Source: Clostridia bacterium
GTDB lineage: Bacteria; Bacillota_A; Clostridia; UMGS1883
DNA: 64,000 bases
Assembly: GCA_017467965.1 (NCBI GenBank)
Contig: JAFUJZ010000008.1
Location: forward strand, 14,789-78,788
Reading direction: 5' to 3'
In this document: one piece after another, positions 1-8,508 of the stretch
Layout: every line of letters starts with the position of its first letter
How positions within the stretch are numbered: the stretch's first letter is position 1
Program-made: the position numbers and the translations under genes
Notes under the pieces: generated by a model
Told to the model about the DNA's origin: nothing
The model's input: only the letters and a program-made list of their open reading frames with translations
The model's database searches: none

Positions 1-756
1 TCTCTTGATGTTTTCAGCAGTTACGTTGCCGGAGCACTCAGTAAGAGCACGTCCTGCAATAATCTTAACTGCTTCTCTCATATCGTCGTCCGTCATGTTG
101 TCGAGCATGATGATATCTGCGCCTGCTTCAACAGCTTCACGAACCATGTCAAGGTTTTCACATTCAACCTCAATCTTTGTTACAAAGGAAATATAATCCC
201 TCGCCATTTTAACTGCCTTAGTTACACCGCCTGCGGCACCTATGTGGTTATCCTTAAGCATTACGCAGTCGGAAAGATTATAACGGTGGTTGTTGCCGCC
301 GCCCTGCTTAACAGCGTACTTTTCAAAAATACGCATATTGGGAGTTGTTTTACGTGTATCAAGAAGCTTTGTATTTGTTCCTTCAAGTAAAGAAGCAACC
401 TTCTTTGTATATGTAGCGATACCGCTCATTCTCTGAAGGTAGTTAAGCGCTGTTCTTTCGCCGGAAAGAAGCACTCTTATATCGCCTGTTACTGTTGCAA
501 GAAGCTGCTTGTTCTTGACTTCGTCGCCATCCTTAACGTAAAGCTCTGTAACAGTATTTTCGTCCAAAAGCTCAAACACTCTCTTAAAGATATCCAGTCC
601 TGCTATAACGCCGTCTTCCTTACAGATAAGCTGAACCTCGCCCTTCTGATAGTTGGGCATAACAGCCTGTGTGGAAATATCTTCGCTTGTAATATCCTCT
701 TTGAGTGCCGCTAAGATTAAATCGTCACAAACTAATTTCATTGTAATATCATTCAC
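1..756 (-). CDS. nadC: Nicotinate-nucleotide pyrophosphorylase (quinolinate phosphoribosyltransferase), 3' end cut by window edge
   Basis: NadC converts quinolinate and PRPP to nicotinate mononucleotide, the third step of de novo NAD synthesis, in the cytoplasm. The reverse-strand translation shows the family landmarks in order: the N-terminal LILAALKEDITSEDIST segment, RTALNYLQRMSGIAT, the substrate-binding LLDTRKTTPNMR, KQGGGNNHRYNLSDCVMLKDNH, and the C-terminal IEVECENLDM and IIMLDNM strands. The gene runs off the left edge at residue about 252, so roughly 30 residues are missing. A GTG at 756 is preferred because AAAGGAGAG lies about 10 bases upstream; the ATG at 741 has no good site. This start overlaps the end of nadB by 8 bases, indicating translational coupling. 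nadA is not in the window. Confidence 0.93.
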   Translation of the reverse strand, partial: MNDITMKLVCDDLILAALKEDITSEDISTQAVMPNYQKGEVQLICKEDGVIAGLDIFKRVFELLDENTVTELYVKDGDEVKNKQLLATVTGDIRVLLSGERTALNYLQRMSGIATYTKKVASLLEGTNTKLLDTRKTTPNMRIFEKYAVKQGGGNNHRYNLSDCVMLKDNHIGAAGGVTKAVKMARDYISFVTKIEVECENLDMVREAVEAGADIIMLDNMTDDDMREAVKIIAGRALTECSGNVTAENIKR

Positions 757-2065
757 GGTTTTTTCTCTCCTTTTCAATTTCATCTAAAACAAGTTTCTTA
801 TACTTTTCGCGAAGCGCGTCAAGGTCTGTATACTTTTCTTTTTCTGTTTCCTTTTCAAAGTCTACACCCATGCCATTTTCTTCTGCATTTTTTGCATAAT
901 AGTCATATTTTTCGGTAATTTCCTTTGCGGCACGCTTTGCAAACACAATTGCCTCAAGGAGCGAATTTGACGCCAATCGGTTTGCACCGTGTACACCGTT
1001 ACAGGCAGTTTCGCCTACAGCATACAGGTTGTCCATTGTAGTTTTGGAGTTTTTATCAACCTTGATGCCGCCCATAAAGTAATGCTGAGCCGGTGTAATC
1101 GGGATAGGCTCTTTTGTTATATCATACCCGTGCTTTAAGCACTTTTCGTAAATATTGGGAAAATGGCTCTTGATTTCCTCTTCTCCGATAGGCGTAAGGT
1201 CAAGCCAAACGTGCTCGCTGCCCTCTTTTTCCATTTCGGCAAAGATTGCATTGGCCACTACATCACGGGGAAGTAATTCTTCAACAAATCTCTCCATTTT
1301 GGAGTTTTTAAGAAGTCCACCTTCTCCGCGGCAGGATTCACTGATTAAAAATCTTCTGCCGTACTGTTTTGAGTAGAAAGCCGTAGGATGAATCTGCACA
1401 TAATCCATATCCAAAAGGTCAATACCGTGTTCGATACAGATTGCCTGTGCATCGCCTGTCAGATGACGGTAGTTTGTGGAGTCCTTATAAAGCCCCCCGA
1501 TACCACCTGTTGCAAAAACAGTACAGTCAGCCTTTACTGCTTCAAGCTTTCCGTCCTTGTCAACGCCTATAATGCCAAGGCACACATTGTCACGGGCAAT
1601 AATATCAATCATGGTGAAATGCTCAATAATCCTTACATTATCAAGCTCTTTTACCCTCTCAAGCATTGTTGAGGTAATTTCTTTACCTGTAATATCCTCG
1701 TGAAAAAGTATTCTCTCAGTAGAATGAGCGCCCTCACGGGTATACTTGAGCTCTCCGTTTTCATCTCTTTCAAAATCCACGCCCCAACCGATAAGGTCGT
1801 TTATAACATCACGTGAATGTGTAATCATAATATCCACACTTTCAGGATTGTTTTCGTAATGACCGGCTCTCATGGTATCTTCATAAAAGCTGTCATAGTC
1901 GTCTTCATTTTTCAAAACACAGATACCGCCCTGTGCAAGAAAAGAGTCGTTCCTCTCAGCATTATCCTTTGTAACAATAAGAATGTCCATACTCTTGGGC
2001 AGATTAAGTGCACAGTTAAGAGCGGATGCACCGCTGCCGACAATCACAACCTGAGCCGTAAGCAT
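749..2065 (-). CDS. nadB: L-aspartate oxidase
   Basis: FAD enzyme oxidising L-aspartate to iminoaspartate, which NadA then condenses to quinolinate. The N-terminus carries the dinucleotide-binding VVIVGSGASALNCAL, followed by DSFLAQGGI, the FAD/substrate motifs REGAHSTERILFHEDITG and QIHPTAFY, the active-site RGEGGLL, HYFMGGI and the C-terminal FAD motif HGANRLASNSLLEA. At 438 residues it is about 100 residues shorter than the E. coli enzyme because the C-terminal helical domain is reduced, which from memory is normal in Clostridia. GGGAGG lies 8 bases before the ATG. It forms an operon with nadC behind a strong sigma-A promoter at 2101-2129. Confidence 0.95.
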   Translation of the reverse strand: MLTAQVVIVGSGASALNCALNLPKSMDILIVTKDNAERNDSFLAQGGICVLKNEDDYDSFYEDTMRAGHYENNPESVDIMITHSRDVINDLIGWGVDFERDENGELKYTREGAHSTERILFHEDITGKEITSTMLERVKELDNVRIIEHFTMIDIIARDNVCLGIIGVDKDGKLEAVKADCTVFATGGIGGLYKDSTNYRHLTGDAQAICIEHGIDLLDMDYVQIHPTAFYSKQYGRRFLISESCRGEGGLLKNSKMERFVEELLPRDVVANAIFAEMEKEGSEHVWLDLTPIGEEEIKSHFPNIYEKCLKHGYDITKEPIPITPAQHYFMGGIKVDKNSKTTMDNLYAVGETACNGVHGANRLASNSLLEAIVFAKRAAKEITEKYDYYAKNAEENGMGVDFEKETEKEKYTDLDALREKYKKLVLDEIEKERKNRE

Positions 2066-2100
2066 ATATGTTTCCTCCCATTATATTCATATATACCTTT

Positions 2101-2129
2101 ATTTTACATCAATACAAAAAAAGTGTCAA
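2101..2129 (-). promoter_or_regulatory. Sigma-A promoter of nadBC
   Basis: Reverse strand TTGACA (2129-2124), 17-base spacer, TAAAAT (2106-2101), about 35 bases upstream of the nadB start. The -35 box directly abuts the T-tract of the terminator of the neighbouring upstream gene, so the two signals are packed together. Confidence 0.75.
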
Positions 2130-2130
2130 G

Positions 2131-2168
2131 AAAAAAAGACCTGAGAGCAGTACAATTGCTCCCAGGTC
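2131..2168 (-). terminator. Intrinsic terminator of the CHAP/cohesin protein gene
   Basis: On the minus strand a 12-bp stem (arms 2157-2168 and 2138-2149, one G-U pair) is followed by a run of seven T. It lies 15 bases past the stop of the gene ending at 2184. Confidence 0.85.
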
Positions 2169-2183
2169 GTCTTAAACATCTTA

Positions 2184-5100
2184 TTACTTTTCAATCAAAT
2201 TGCTAAGGCATTTCATTCCTGTCATGTTATCCCATACAAATGCCTTAAGAGTAGCATCCTCTATACCTTCCAGCATACCGCCAAATGATACCGTTTGTCC
2301 TTTATTGAAATTAGCTTTCATATAAACCATATCAATCATAATGCTATCTTTGTATACAGCTATTACAATCATATCTTTTTCAGCTCTGTCTGTATTCTTT
2401 GTAACCTGGGCTTCTGCATAGAATTTTCCATCTATAACTTCTCCCGCAAGAGAATTAACAGTATAATCCATTACTTTTTCAGCTATGACAGAACCATCAT
2501 TGAGTGTAACTGTAAGGTCATTGTAGTCTTGGTCACAAATATCGCCTTCAACATAACTGAGAGTTACAGGAACATTTTCAGTTATACCATCCTTAACCTT
2601 AAATCTCACTGTAAAAGCTACACCTGTATTTGTTACATTTGCAGTATTAGACCACACCGCTGATACATATTCAAGACTTGACAAATCTCCACTCTGCTGA
2701 ATGTTGCTTGTAAGTGTACCAACCTCAAGTACATCCCCTACAGCTATTGATACAGGCGCGAGAATAGTATTGTCATAATTAAGTCTGATTTTGAATCCTG
2801 CTACGCCATCATTTTCAGTTATCATAACAGGGATATCAACGTAACCGTCAACTACCTCCTCGTTACCCGCTTCAAAGGTTATTTTTCCCGCTTCTGTGCT
2901 GAAAAGATTCATCAATTCAACATCCCAGTCTGCAAGATACTGATTGAGTTTTACGCTATCTTTTGTATTAATCTTTCCATCTTCATGAATATCTGCAGCA
3001 GCTTGTTCATAATTGGTAAACTCTATTTCCCAATCGGCAAGGTATTGATTAAGTCTTACGCTGTCCTTTGTGTTAACCTTTCCGTCCTGTAATACATCAC
3101 CAATCATTACACTTGCAACTTCAACAGTACCATTTGTTATTTCAAGTCCTATATCTTCATAGTTCTGATTAGTAACATCTCCATCTTCGCATGTTACAGT
3201 AACAGGATATGTACCATCTTCAGTTGTATCTTTAATCCTAAATGTAACAAGCAATATTTCTCCGTTATTTGTTACATTTGCAGAATTAGACCACAACGCC
3301 GATACATATTCAAGGCTTGATAAATCTCCGCTCTGCTGAATGTTACTTGTGAGTGTACCGATTGTTAATGCACTACCTTTTTCAATAGAAACGGGCATTA
3401 AAACTGTATTGTCAAAATTAATCTTAAGTTTAAATCCTGCAATACCCGGGTTTTCACTTATTACAATGGGCATGGTCACGTTTTCACCAATGGCTCCAGT
3501 TGTATTGCCTACTGCCAGCTTTGCCGATGCAATTGCTGTTACAGTTTCTGTCACGGTTACTATACAGTTTGCGCTCTTTCCGCCTGCAATTGCCGTAATT
3601 GTTGCTTCACCTGCACCAACCGCTGTGACAATACCATTTTCAACAGTTGCAATATTTGCGTCGGATGTGCTCCATGTTACTGTTTTTTCGGTAGCATTGT
3701 CGGGAGTAACCGTTGCTGTAATAGTTACAGTTTCACCTTCAGTTAATGTAACTGAGACTTTATCAAGCGTTACCTTTTCTACAGAGATAACTATGCGTTC
3801 CCACTGTGCATACAAAACAACCTCACCATTTGCTTCACTTGTAAGGTTCATAACTGTTTCACAATCAGAAAAACTTACCCCTGTACCGTCAGCTTTTGTA
3901 TTCCATCCTATAAACTTAAATCCATCTCGACTAAAGCTGTTTGGTGTTAATTCCTTTTCAATATAATACGTATGATTTGAGTCTGCAGTTGTACCCACAC
4001 CTCCGTTTGAGTTATACTTAACCACATATTTATTAGCTTCAAAACATAAATAAACAATACCATTCGTATTTATTGTACCAGAAAGCGGGTTTTGAGTTTT
4101 GTCAATGCCTGTATATGTAAATCCGGGTTTCGCTTTAATATCTTTTATTTCGTATGTTGTTCCATACACATACTCTTTACAAAAATCGTCACAATCATCC
4201 GATACTAAAACTCCATCAATATAGACATCTGCACTTCCCCATCCATTTAAAGATTCTTTATATGTCCCATTACAAATACTGTTTAAATCAAGCTTGTACC
4301 TATTTGTATCAAATTTTAATCTAACAGCTACAGAACTTGTGCCAATTGTTCCTGAAATTGCACCCTCTTCCACACCTATATACGTATGACCCGCTACAGC
4401 TCTTATGTCTTTAATTTCCCAATTAGTTCCATACGGATGCTTTGTACAATAGTCTGAAACATCATCTTTAACAAGCTTACCATCAATATATATGTCCACA
4501 GTACCATAGCCTACAATATCATTTACACTTGTGCCATCTAACAAGCCATTCAAATCAAGATTATATGTATTTGCCTGCCATACTGCATAAAGAGTAAGAG
4601 TATCTCCATTTTTTGTTACCATGTTTTTTACGCTCAACTCATCCGGAGTACTGCTTGTTGTGGACGTGGGACTTAATGACCAACCGATAAAAGTGTGACC
4701 TGTTCGAGTATATCCGTTTTTTGTTAGATTCTTTGCAACATCATATGTATGTGTTGATGTTGCAGTGGAACCACCTGTTGCCCCGTTGCCATCATATTTT
4801 ATATAGTATGTAATAGGTTTAAAATATGCAGTATACGTTGCCGCTCCGTTTACCGTTACTGTTCGGGATGCGTTTGTATTTCCATCATTCCATTTACTAA
4901 ATAAATAACCTTTTTGGGGAGTTGCCGTAATCTTTACAGATGAACCATAAGCATACGTACCGCCGCCTGTTATCGTCCCCTTTGACGCACTTTCACTCTT
5001 CACCGTAATTGCATACGACGCGTTTGTCACAGTAAAAGTTTTTTGTGTACCAAAAGTATAAACTTCATAAAAATTACCGTTTACTGATGCCAAAGCCACA

Positions 5101-6200
5101 GTATATGTACCCGCCGGCAAACTAAGTTGGCACGATGTTGCTGTAGTTCCCATAACAGAAGCATACAAATTATTTTCTGCCGTAGAATTACCACTAAACA
5201 CCCTCACATCATAATGTGTTGTGTTGCTACATGCATTCCAAGAAATTGTTGTTTTTCCTGGGTATTTACCTGCCGATACCGAAATAGTTGGTGTTGATGG
5301 CCATACCGCACCAACATTAAACGGTTGCTTCAATAAAACAACAATATTCCCATTTTTATCGCATGCTTCAATCTGGTAGTAATATCTGCCTTGCGGCAAT
5401 TGTGTCATATGAATATCGCTATCCATTTGCGATGCAATATTAACGGTTGTTCCCGATGGCGCAATACTTGAATAAAGTGAATATCCATTACTCCAGTCAT
5501 ATCTGTTGCTGTTCTTATCCATAATTCCGGCATAAGCATACTTAAATCCATATCTCGAATAAATAGTTCCTTTAAAATAGAATGCTTCGCCTACACTTAA
5601 GTTTGTAGGATAATTATAGTCCGTTAATGTTATATCTGCACTTGATGATACTCCTGTACTGACAACTTCACCTACTAATCCATATGCTAAAATTCCTGTG
5701 TAATTTATAGAATATGTATTTTTCTTAACCGCATTACCGTAATTTCCTTCTATCGTATACACATTTGTTCCATCTGAATAATTAACAATCCCCACATGAT
5801 TAGGCACACCATTTGGTTCATAGTCAAAATAAATTATATCACCTGTTTTAGGTACATATCCACTGTCTCTATATTTTAACCGTCCATTGTTGGCAAACCA
5901 ACTCATTCCATATGGACACCCAGCTGTTCTCGGCACTTTTGTTCCTAAAATTCCTGCTTGATTTGCACACCATGAAACAAAAGCATGGCACCAGTCATAC
6001 GAGTATCCCTCAATGGAGCCAAACCATTTGGTATATTTATTTGGACGTCCCGAAACCCCAACCTCTGCCAAAGCTATATCCCTCAGGTTTTCTCCATCTG
6101 TTGCCATTAACTGAGATTCATCAGTTATTTCTGCTAACACTGATGCACTGGTGGCAACAAACATAACCAAAACCAATAAAATTGATACAATTTTCTTCAC
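2184..6200 (-). CDS. Giant secreted CHAP amidase / InlB-repeat / BIG2 / cohesin-dockerin-cohesin protein
   Basis: A 1338-residue exported modular protein. Modules in order (GTG-start numbering): signal peptide 1-23; CHAP-type NlpC/P60-like amidase about 35-160 with catalytic Cys71 in DWCHAFVSWC and His135 in NHVGIV; FN3-like segment 300-390; InlB/Flg_new repeat 465-542; two tandem copies of an unnamed 80-residue module 546-722; second InlB repeat 725-802; BIG2 domain 804-885; cohesin-like domain 890-1030; complete dockerin 1033-1094 (two DxxxDGKxNTKDSVxLNQYLADW calcium repeats); second cohesin-like domain 1104-1241; C-terminal beta domain 1245-1338 ending KAFVWDNMTGMKCL. The likely role is cell-wall or glycan binding with peptidoglycan hydrolysis, and possible self-assembly through cohesin-dockerin contacts (inference). 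GTG at 6200 has AAAGGGG 8 bases upstream; an in-frame TTG at 6233 has no ribosome site and overlaps the -10 box. Confidence 0.85.
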   Translation of the reverse strand: MKKIVSILLVLVMFVATSASVLAEITDESQLMATDGENLRDIALAEVGVSGRPNKYTKWFGSIEGYSYDWCHAFVSWCANQAGILGTKVPRTAGCPYGMSWFANNGRLKYRDSGYVPKTGDIIYFDYEPNGVPNHVGIVNYSDGTNVYTIEGNYGNAVKKNTYSINYTGILAYGLVGEVVSTGVSSSADITLTDYNYPTNLSVGEAFYFKGTIYSRYGFKYAYAGIMDKNSNRYDWSNGYSLYSSIAPSGTTVNIASQMDSDIHMTQLPQGRYYYQIEACDKNGNIVVLLKQPFNVGAVWPSTPTISVSAGKYPGKTTISWNACSNTTHYDVRVFSGNSTAENNLYASVMGTTATSCQLSLPAGTYTVALASVNGNFYEVYTFGTQKTFTVTNASYAITVKSESASKGTITGGGTYAYGSSVKITATPQKGYLFSKWNDGNTNASRTVTVNGAATYTAYFKPITYYIKYDGNGATGGSTATSTHTYDVAKNLTKNGYTRTGHTFIGWSLSPTSTTSSTPDELSVKNMVTKNGDTLTLYAVWQANTYNLDLNGLLDGTSVNDIVGYGTVDIYIDGKLVKDDVSDYCTKHPYGTNWEIKDIRAVAGHTYIGVEEGAISGTIGTSSVAVRLKFDTNRYKLDLNSICNGTYKESLNGWGSADVYIDGVLVSDDCDDFCKEYVYGTTYEIKDIKAKPGFTYTGIDKTQNPLSGTINTNGIVYLCFEANKYVVKYNSNGGVGTTADSNHTYYIEKELTPNSFSRDGFKFIGWNTKADGTGVSFSDCETVMNLTSEANGEVVLYAQWERIVISVEKVTLDKVSVTLTEGETVTITATVTPDNATEKTVTWSTSDANIATVENGIVTAVGAGEATITAIAGGKSANCIVTVTETVTAIASAKLAVGNTTGAIGENVTMPIVISENPGIAGFKLKINFDNTVLMPVSIEKGSALTIGTLTSNIQQSGDLSSLEYVSALWSNSANVTNNGEILLVTFRIKDTTEDGTYPVTVTCEDGDVTNQNYEDIGLEITNGTVEVASVMIGDVLQDGKVNTKDSVRLNQYLADWEIEFTNYEQAAADIHEDGKINTKDSVKLNQYLADWDVELMNLFSTEAGKITFEAGNEEVVDGYVDIPVMITENDGVAGFKIRLNYDNTILAPVSIAVGDVLEVGTLTSNIQQSGDLSSLEYVSAVWSNTANVTNTGVAFTVRFKVKDGITENVPVTLSYVEGDICDQDYNDLTVTLNDGSVIAEKVMDYTVNSLAGEVIDGKFYAEAQVTKNTDRAEKDMIVIAVYKDSIMIDMVYMKANFNKGQTVSFGGMLEGIEDATLKAFVWDNMTGMKCLSNLIEK

Positions 6201-6233
6201 ATTTAAAACCCCTTTCAAAATATTCGTATTCAA

Positions 6234-6262
6234 ATATTATCACACTTCTTTTATCTTGTCAA
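6234..6262 (-). promoter_or_regulatory. Sigma-A promoter of the CHAP/cohesin gene
   Basis: Reverse strand TTGACA (6262-6257), 17-base spacer, TAATAT (6239-6234), followed by a leader of about 27 bases to the GTG start. The spacer ends GTGA, as does the spacer of the promoter of the other giant cohesin gene (45061-45089). Confidence 0.8.
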
Positions 6263-6359
6263 TACCCCACCCAGAGTTATCTATGTAACACATGGTTTAT
6301 TTTCAAGGCATAATAGGGCAAACTATAGGTAACAGATAGAATTTAAAGGTGTGATTAAC

Positions 6360-6698
6360 ATGAAAAACGGTTCATACAATTTTGTTCTTACAGGAGAACG
6401 CATACGACAAGCACGAAAAGCTCACCGCTTTACGCAAGCCGAAGTCGCCGAAATGATAAACATGAGTTCAAAAAATTTCAGTCAGCTTGAACGTGGCATG
6501 ACTGGCATATCAATTTCTTCACTTATTGCTCTTTGCAAATGCCTTGAAGTGTCTGCCGACTATATTCTTTTTGGTGCAGAAAGTAATTCTCAAAACAATT
6601 CCGTAAATATATTACTTTCGCAACTTACAGAAAAAGAACAAATATACGCCGAAAAGCTTTTGCAAGTATATGTTGACTCATGCAAAACAAATAAATGA
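6360..6698 (+). CDS. XRE-family HTH transcriptional regulator
   Basis: A 112-residue cytoplasmic DNA-binding protein. The N-terminal half is a Cro/CI helix-turn-helix (RIRQARKAHRFTQAEVAEMI, then the recognition helix region SSKNFSQLERG), and SADYILFG closes the domain as in SinR/HipB-like regulators; the C-terminal 45 residues form a helical tail (LLSQLTEKEQIYAEKLLQVY). ATG at 6360 follows AAAGGTG at a 10-base spacing; a GTG at 6351 overlaps that site. It is divergent from the giant cohesin/dockerin gene at 2184-6200 with 159 bases between them, so it may control that gene or itself (inference). The same arrangement recurs at 39144-45462. Confidence 0.9.
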   Translation: MKNGSYNFVLTGERIRQARKAHRFTQAEVAEMINMSSKNFSQLERGMTGISISSLIALCKCLEVSADYILFGAESNSQNNSVNILLSQLTEKEQIYAEKLLQVYVDSCKTNK

Positions 6699-6712
6699 AC
6701 AATAATTTACAC

Positions 6713-6744
6713 AAAAAAGCGAGGGATTCCCCTCGCTTTTTCTG
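6713..6744. terminator. Bidirectional terminator between converging genes
   Basis: Stem 6719-6725 with 6730-6736 (GCGAGGG/CCCTCGC), A-run on the left and T-run on the right, so it can end both the XRE gene on the plus strand and the secreted-protein operon on the minus strand. Confidence 0.85.
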
Positions 6745-6755
6745 TTCAAAATATT

Positions 6756-8489
6756 TTATTCAATTATAACTCTGTAATCGTCAAGACTGAAAATATCGGA
6801 ATATTCACCGTCGCCAGAGAAATCAAGATTCTTAGGCACGCAGTAGAATACACATTCCTTAACCTTTTCTGTCTCACTGTCATATCTCAGATACAGATAG
6901 TTATGGTACTGAGCCGTGCTTTCAAAAATTGACGGATATGTAGATATTTTTGAACCGGTTGCCGTGATAACAGGTGTGTCGCCATCCATTGCTATACCTA
7001 CTCTGTAACACATCGCACTTGTTGATACAAATTTGTATGTAGTTTTTGTTGTGTCCGGTAAATTCTGGCAAGTAAGCCTACTACCGCTCTTTGAGAACAT
7101 TTCGGTTACAATATTCTTATACTTTGTACTGCCGTCAGAAGCATCATAAACGCCAAAATCCGCTACAAACCCCTCGGGGTTAATGGGCAAACCAAGACTT
7201 GCCAAAAGTTCAACCGCCGCAACATCACCGTCGGAGTTCGTACCAACCATAATCACACTACCGGGAACTACGTCAGCCATAGTTGTCGCCAGTCCTAAAA
7301 CAGTTATTACTTCGGCAAGGTCATATGTAACCTCTTCTCCCGCCTTAAAGCCCTTTATTTGTTTGGATGTAACACTGCTTACAATTGTAACATTGTCCTC
7401 TTGGTTAAAGGTATAGGCTGCAGTGCCAGGCAATCTGAATGTAAAGCTCAGAATTCCATTCTCCAGCTTTGCATCGTGAATATACTGGGATGCAACAGAA
7501 TTATTGTTGTTTATTCTTATATATTCCTTCCACCAGGATGCAATTGTAACAGGATTGAAAAATCCTTCGGTTTCACCTAACGGTGTAACAGTCACCGCTG
7601 TACTGCCGTCAGAATTCACACTGCTTGTAACGTTAAAGAATAAATCTCCCGTATAAGCACCACTACCGGAAACTCTTGCGCTCATTTCTCCGTCTGCCGT
7701 ATATGTAAGACGGATACCCGTCTGGTTTACGTATGCACCGAGGATTTCCTTTACTGCATCATCGATTGTATAGGGCAAGCCTTCGTTATAATCAGCTGAG
7801 CTGTTTTTCAATATGCCTACGCTGACTTGATAAATACTTCTTGTGACAGCACCTACCGTGATTTCCTTTTCTGTTCCGTCGTGCATAGGCACGAGAGCAT
7901 AGGCACAGGCGGTATATTTTCGGTTATAGTTGGACTCGTTAAGCTTTGTTATCGCCGCCGAAAAAACGCTTCTGTCCTCTTTTTGGAACTTTTCGGCTTT
8001 TACATACGCAGGGGTACTGCTCTCCTCTGCCATAACCTTTATACCAAACTCTACATTTTCATCTGCAATGATTGTATCTGTATAGTTTGCCGTAGCAATA
8101 AATCTCAAACCGCTGTCTGACAAAGCATCAAGCTTGCCGCCTTCTTCAAGCTGTACCTGCCCTACTCTCACCTGAGCACCGTCAACCATTTCCAATCCTG
8201 TCCCAAGTGTTACTGCGTTTGAAAAATCAGCATCACAAGTTACGCTAAATTCTTCATTCAAAGGATAATAAACGCCTTCAACGCCTGCGACAACGGCATT
8301 TTCGTCCGATGCAACAAGCTTTATTATGTCAGTACCTGTCACCAATGTACTCTCGGAAATCTCCTGTCCGTTAACCATAACGGTGACGCTGTTTGATGGG
8401 GTAACGGTGTAGCCGTCTTCTGCATGGGGATACACAGCTACAGATACCAAAAGTGCAAATACAAGTATTATTGATACTAATTTTTTCAT
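6756..8489 (-). CDS. Secreted protein of unknown function
   Basis: A 577-residue exported protein with an N-terminal signal peptide (MKKLVSIILVFALLVSVAV, probable cleavage near PHAED). I do not recognise a named family. A central segment (SGLRFIATANY, FGIKVMAE, YNRKYTACAYALV, RSIYQVS, residues about 125-240) has a pattern I recall from many uncharacterised surface proteins of gut Firmicutes. The rest looks beta-rich (IASWWKEYIRI, AAYTFNQEDNVTIV). The C-terminus has an EF-hand/dockerin-like loop, DFSGDGEYSD, then SLDDYRVIIE, which might be half a dockerin. It starts 19 bases after the GH43 gene and is probably co-transcribed with it, hinting at a glycan-related role (inference). GAGGTAA precedes the ATG. 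Confidence 0.75.
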   Translation of the reverse strand: MKKLVSIILVFALLVSVAVYPHAEDGYTVTPSNSVTVMVNGQEISESTLVTGTDIIKLVASDENAVVAGVEGVYYPLNEEFSVTCDADFSNAVTLGTGLEMVDGAQVRVGQVQLEEGGKLDALSDSGLRFIATANYTDTIIADENVEFGIKVMAEESSTPAYVKAEKFQKEDRSVFSAAITKLNESNYNRKYTACAYALVPMHDGTEKEITVGAVTRSIYQVSVGILKNSSADYNEGLPYTIDDAVKEILGAYVNQTGIRLTYTADGEMSARVSGSGAYTGDLFFNVTSSVNSDGSTAVTVTPLGETEGFFNPVTIASWWKEYIRINNNNSVASQYIHDAKLENGILSFTFRLPGTAAYTFNQEDNVTIVSSVTSKQIKGFKAGEEVTYDLAEVITVLGLATTMADVVPGSVIMVGTNSDGDVAAVELLASLGLPINPEGFVADFGVYDASDGSTKYKNIVTEMFSKSGSRLTCQNLPDTTKTTYKFVSTSAMCYRVGIAMDGDTPVITATGSKISTYPSIFESTAQYHNYLYLRYDSETEKVKECVFYCVPKNLDFSGDGEYSDIFSLDDYRVIIE

Positions 8490-8508
8490 AAAAGTTACCT
8501 CTTTCGTG

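Noticed and set aside
3340..3966. A plus-strand 208-residue reading frame
   Set aside because: It is the antisense shadow of the BIG2 and cohesin coding region, with Val/Thr-rich low-information sequence and no ribosome site.
6201..6233. Upstream TTG start of the CHAP protein
   Set aside because: It overlaps the -10 box region and has no ribosome site; the GTG at 6200 has one and gives a normal signal peptide.
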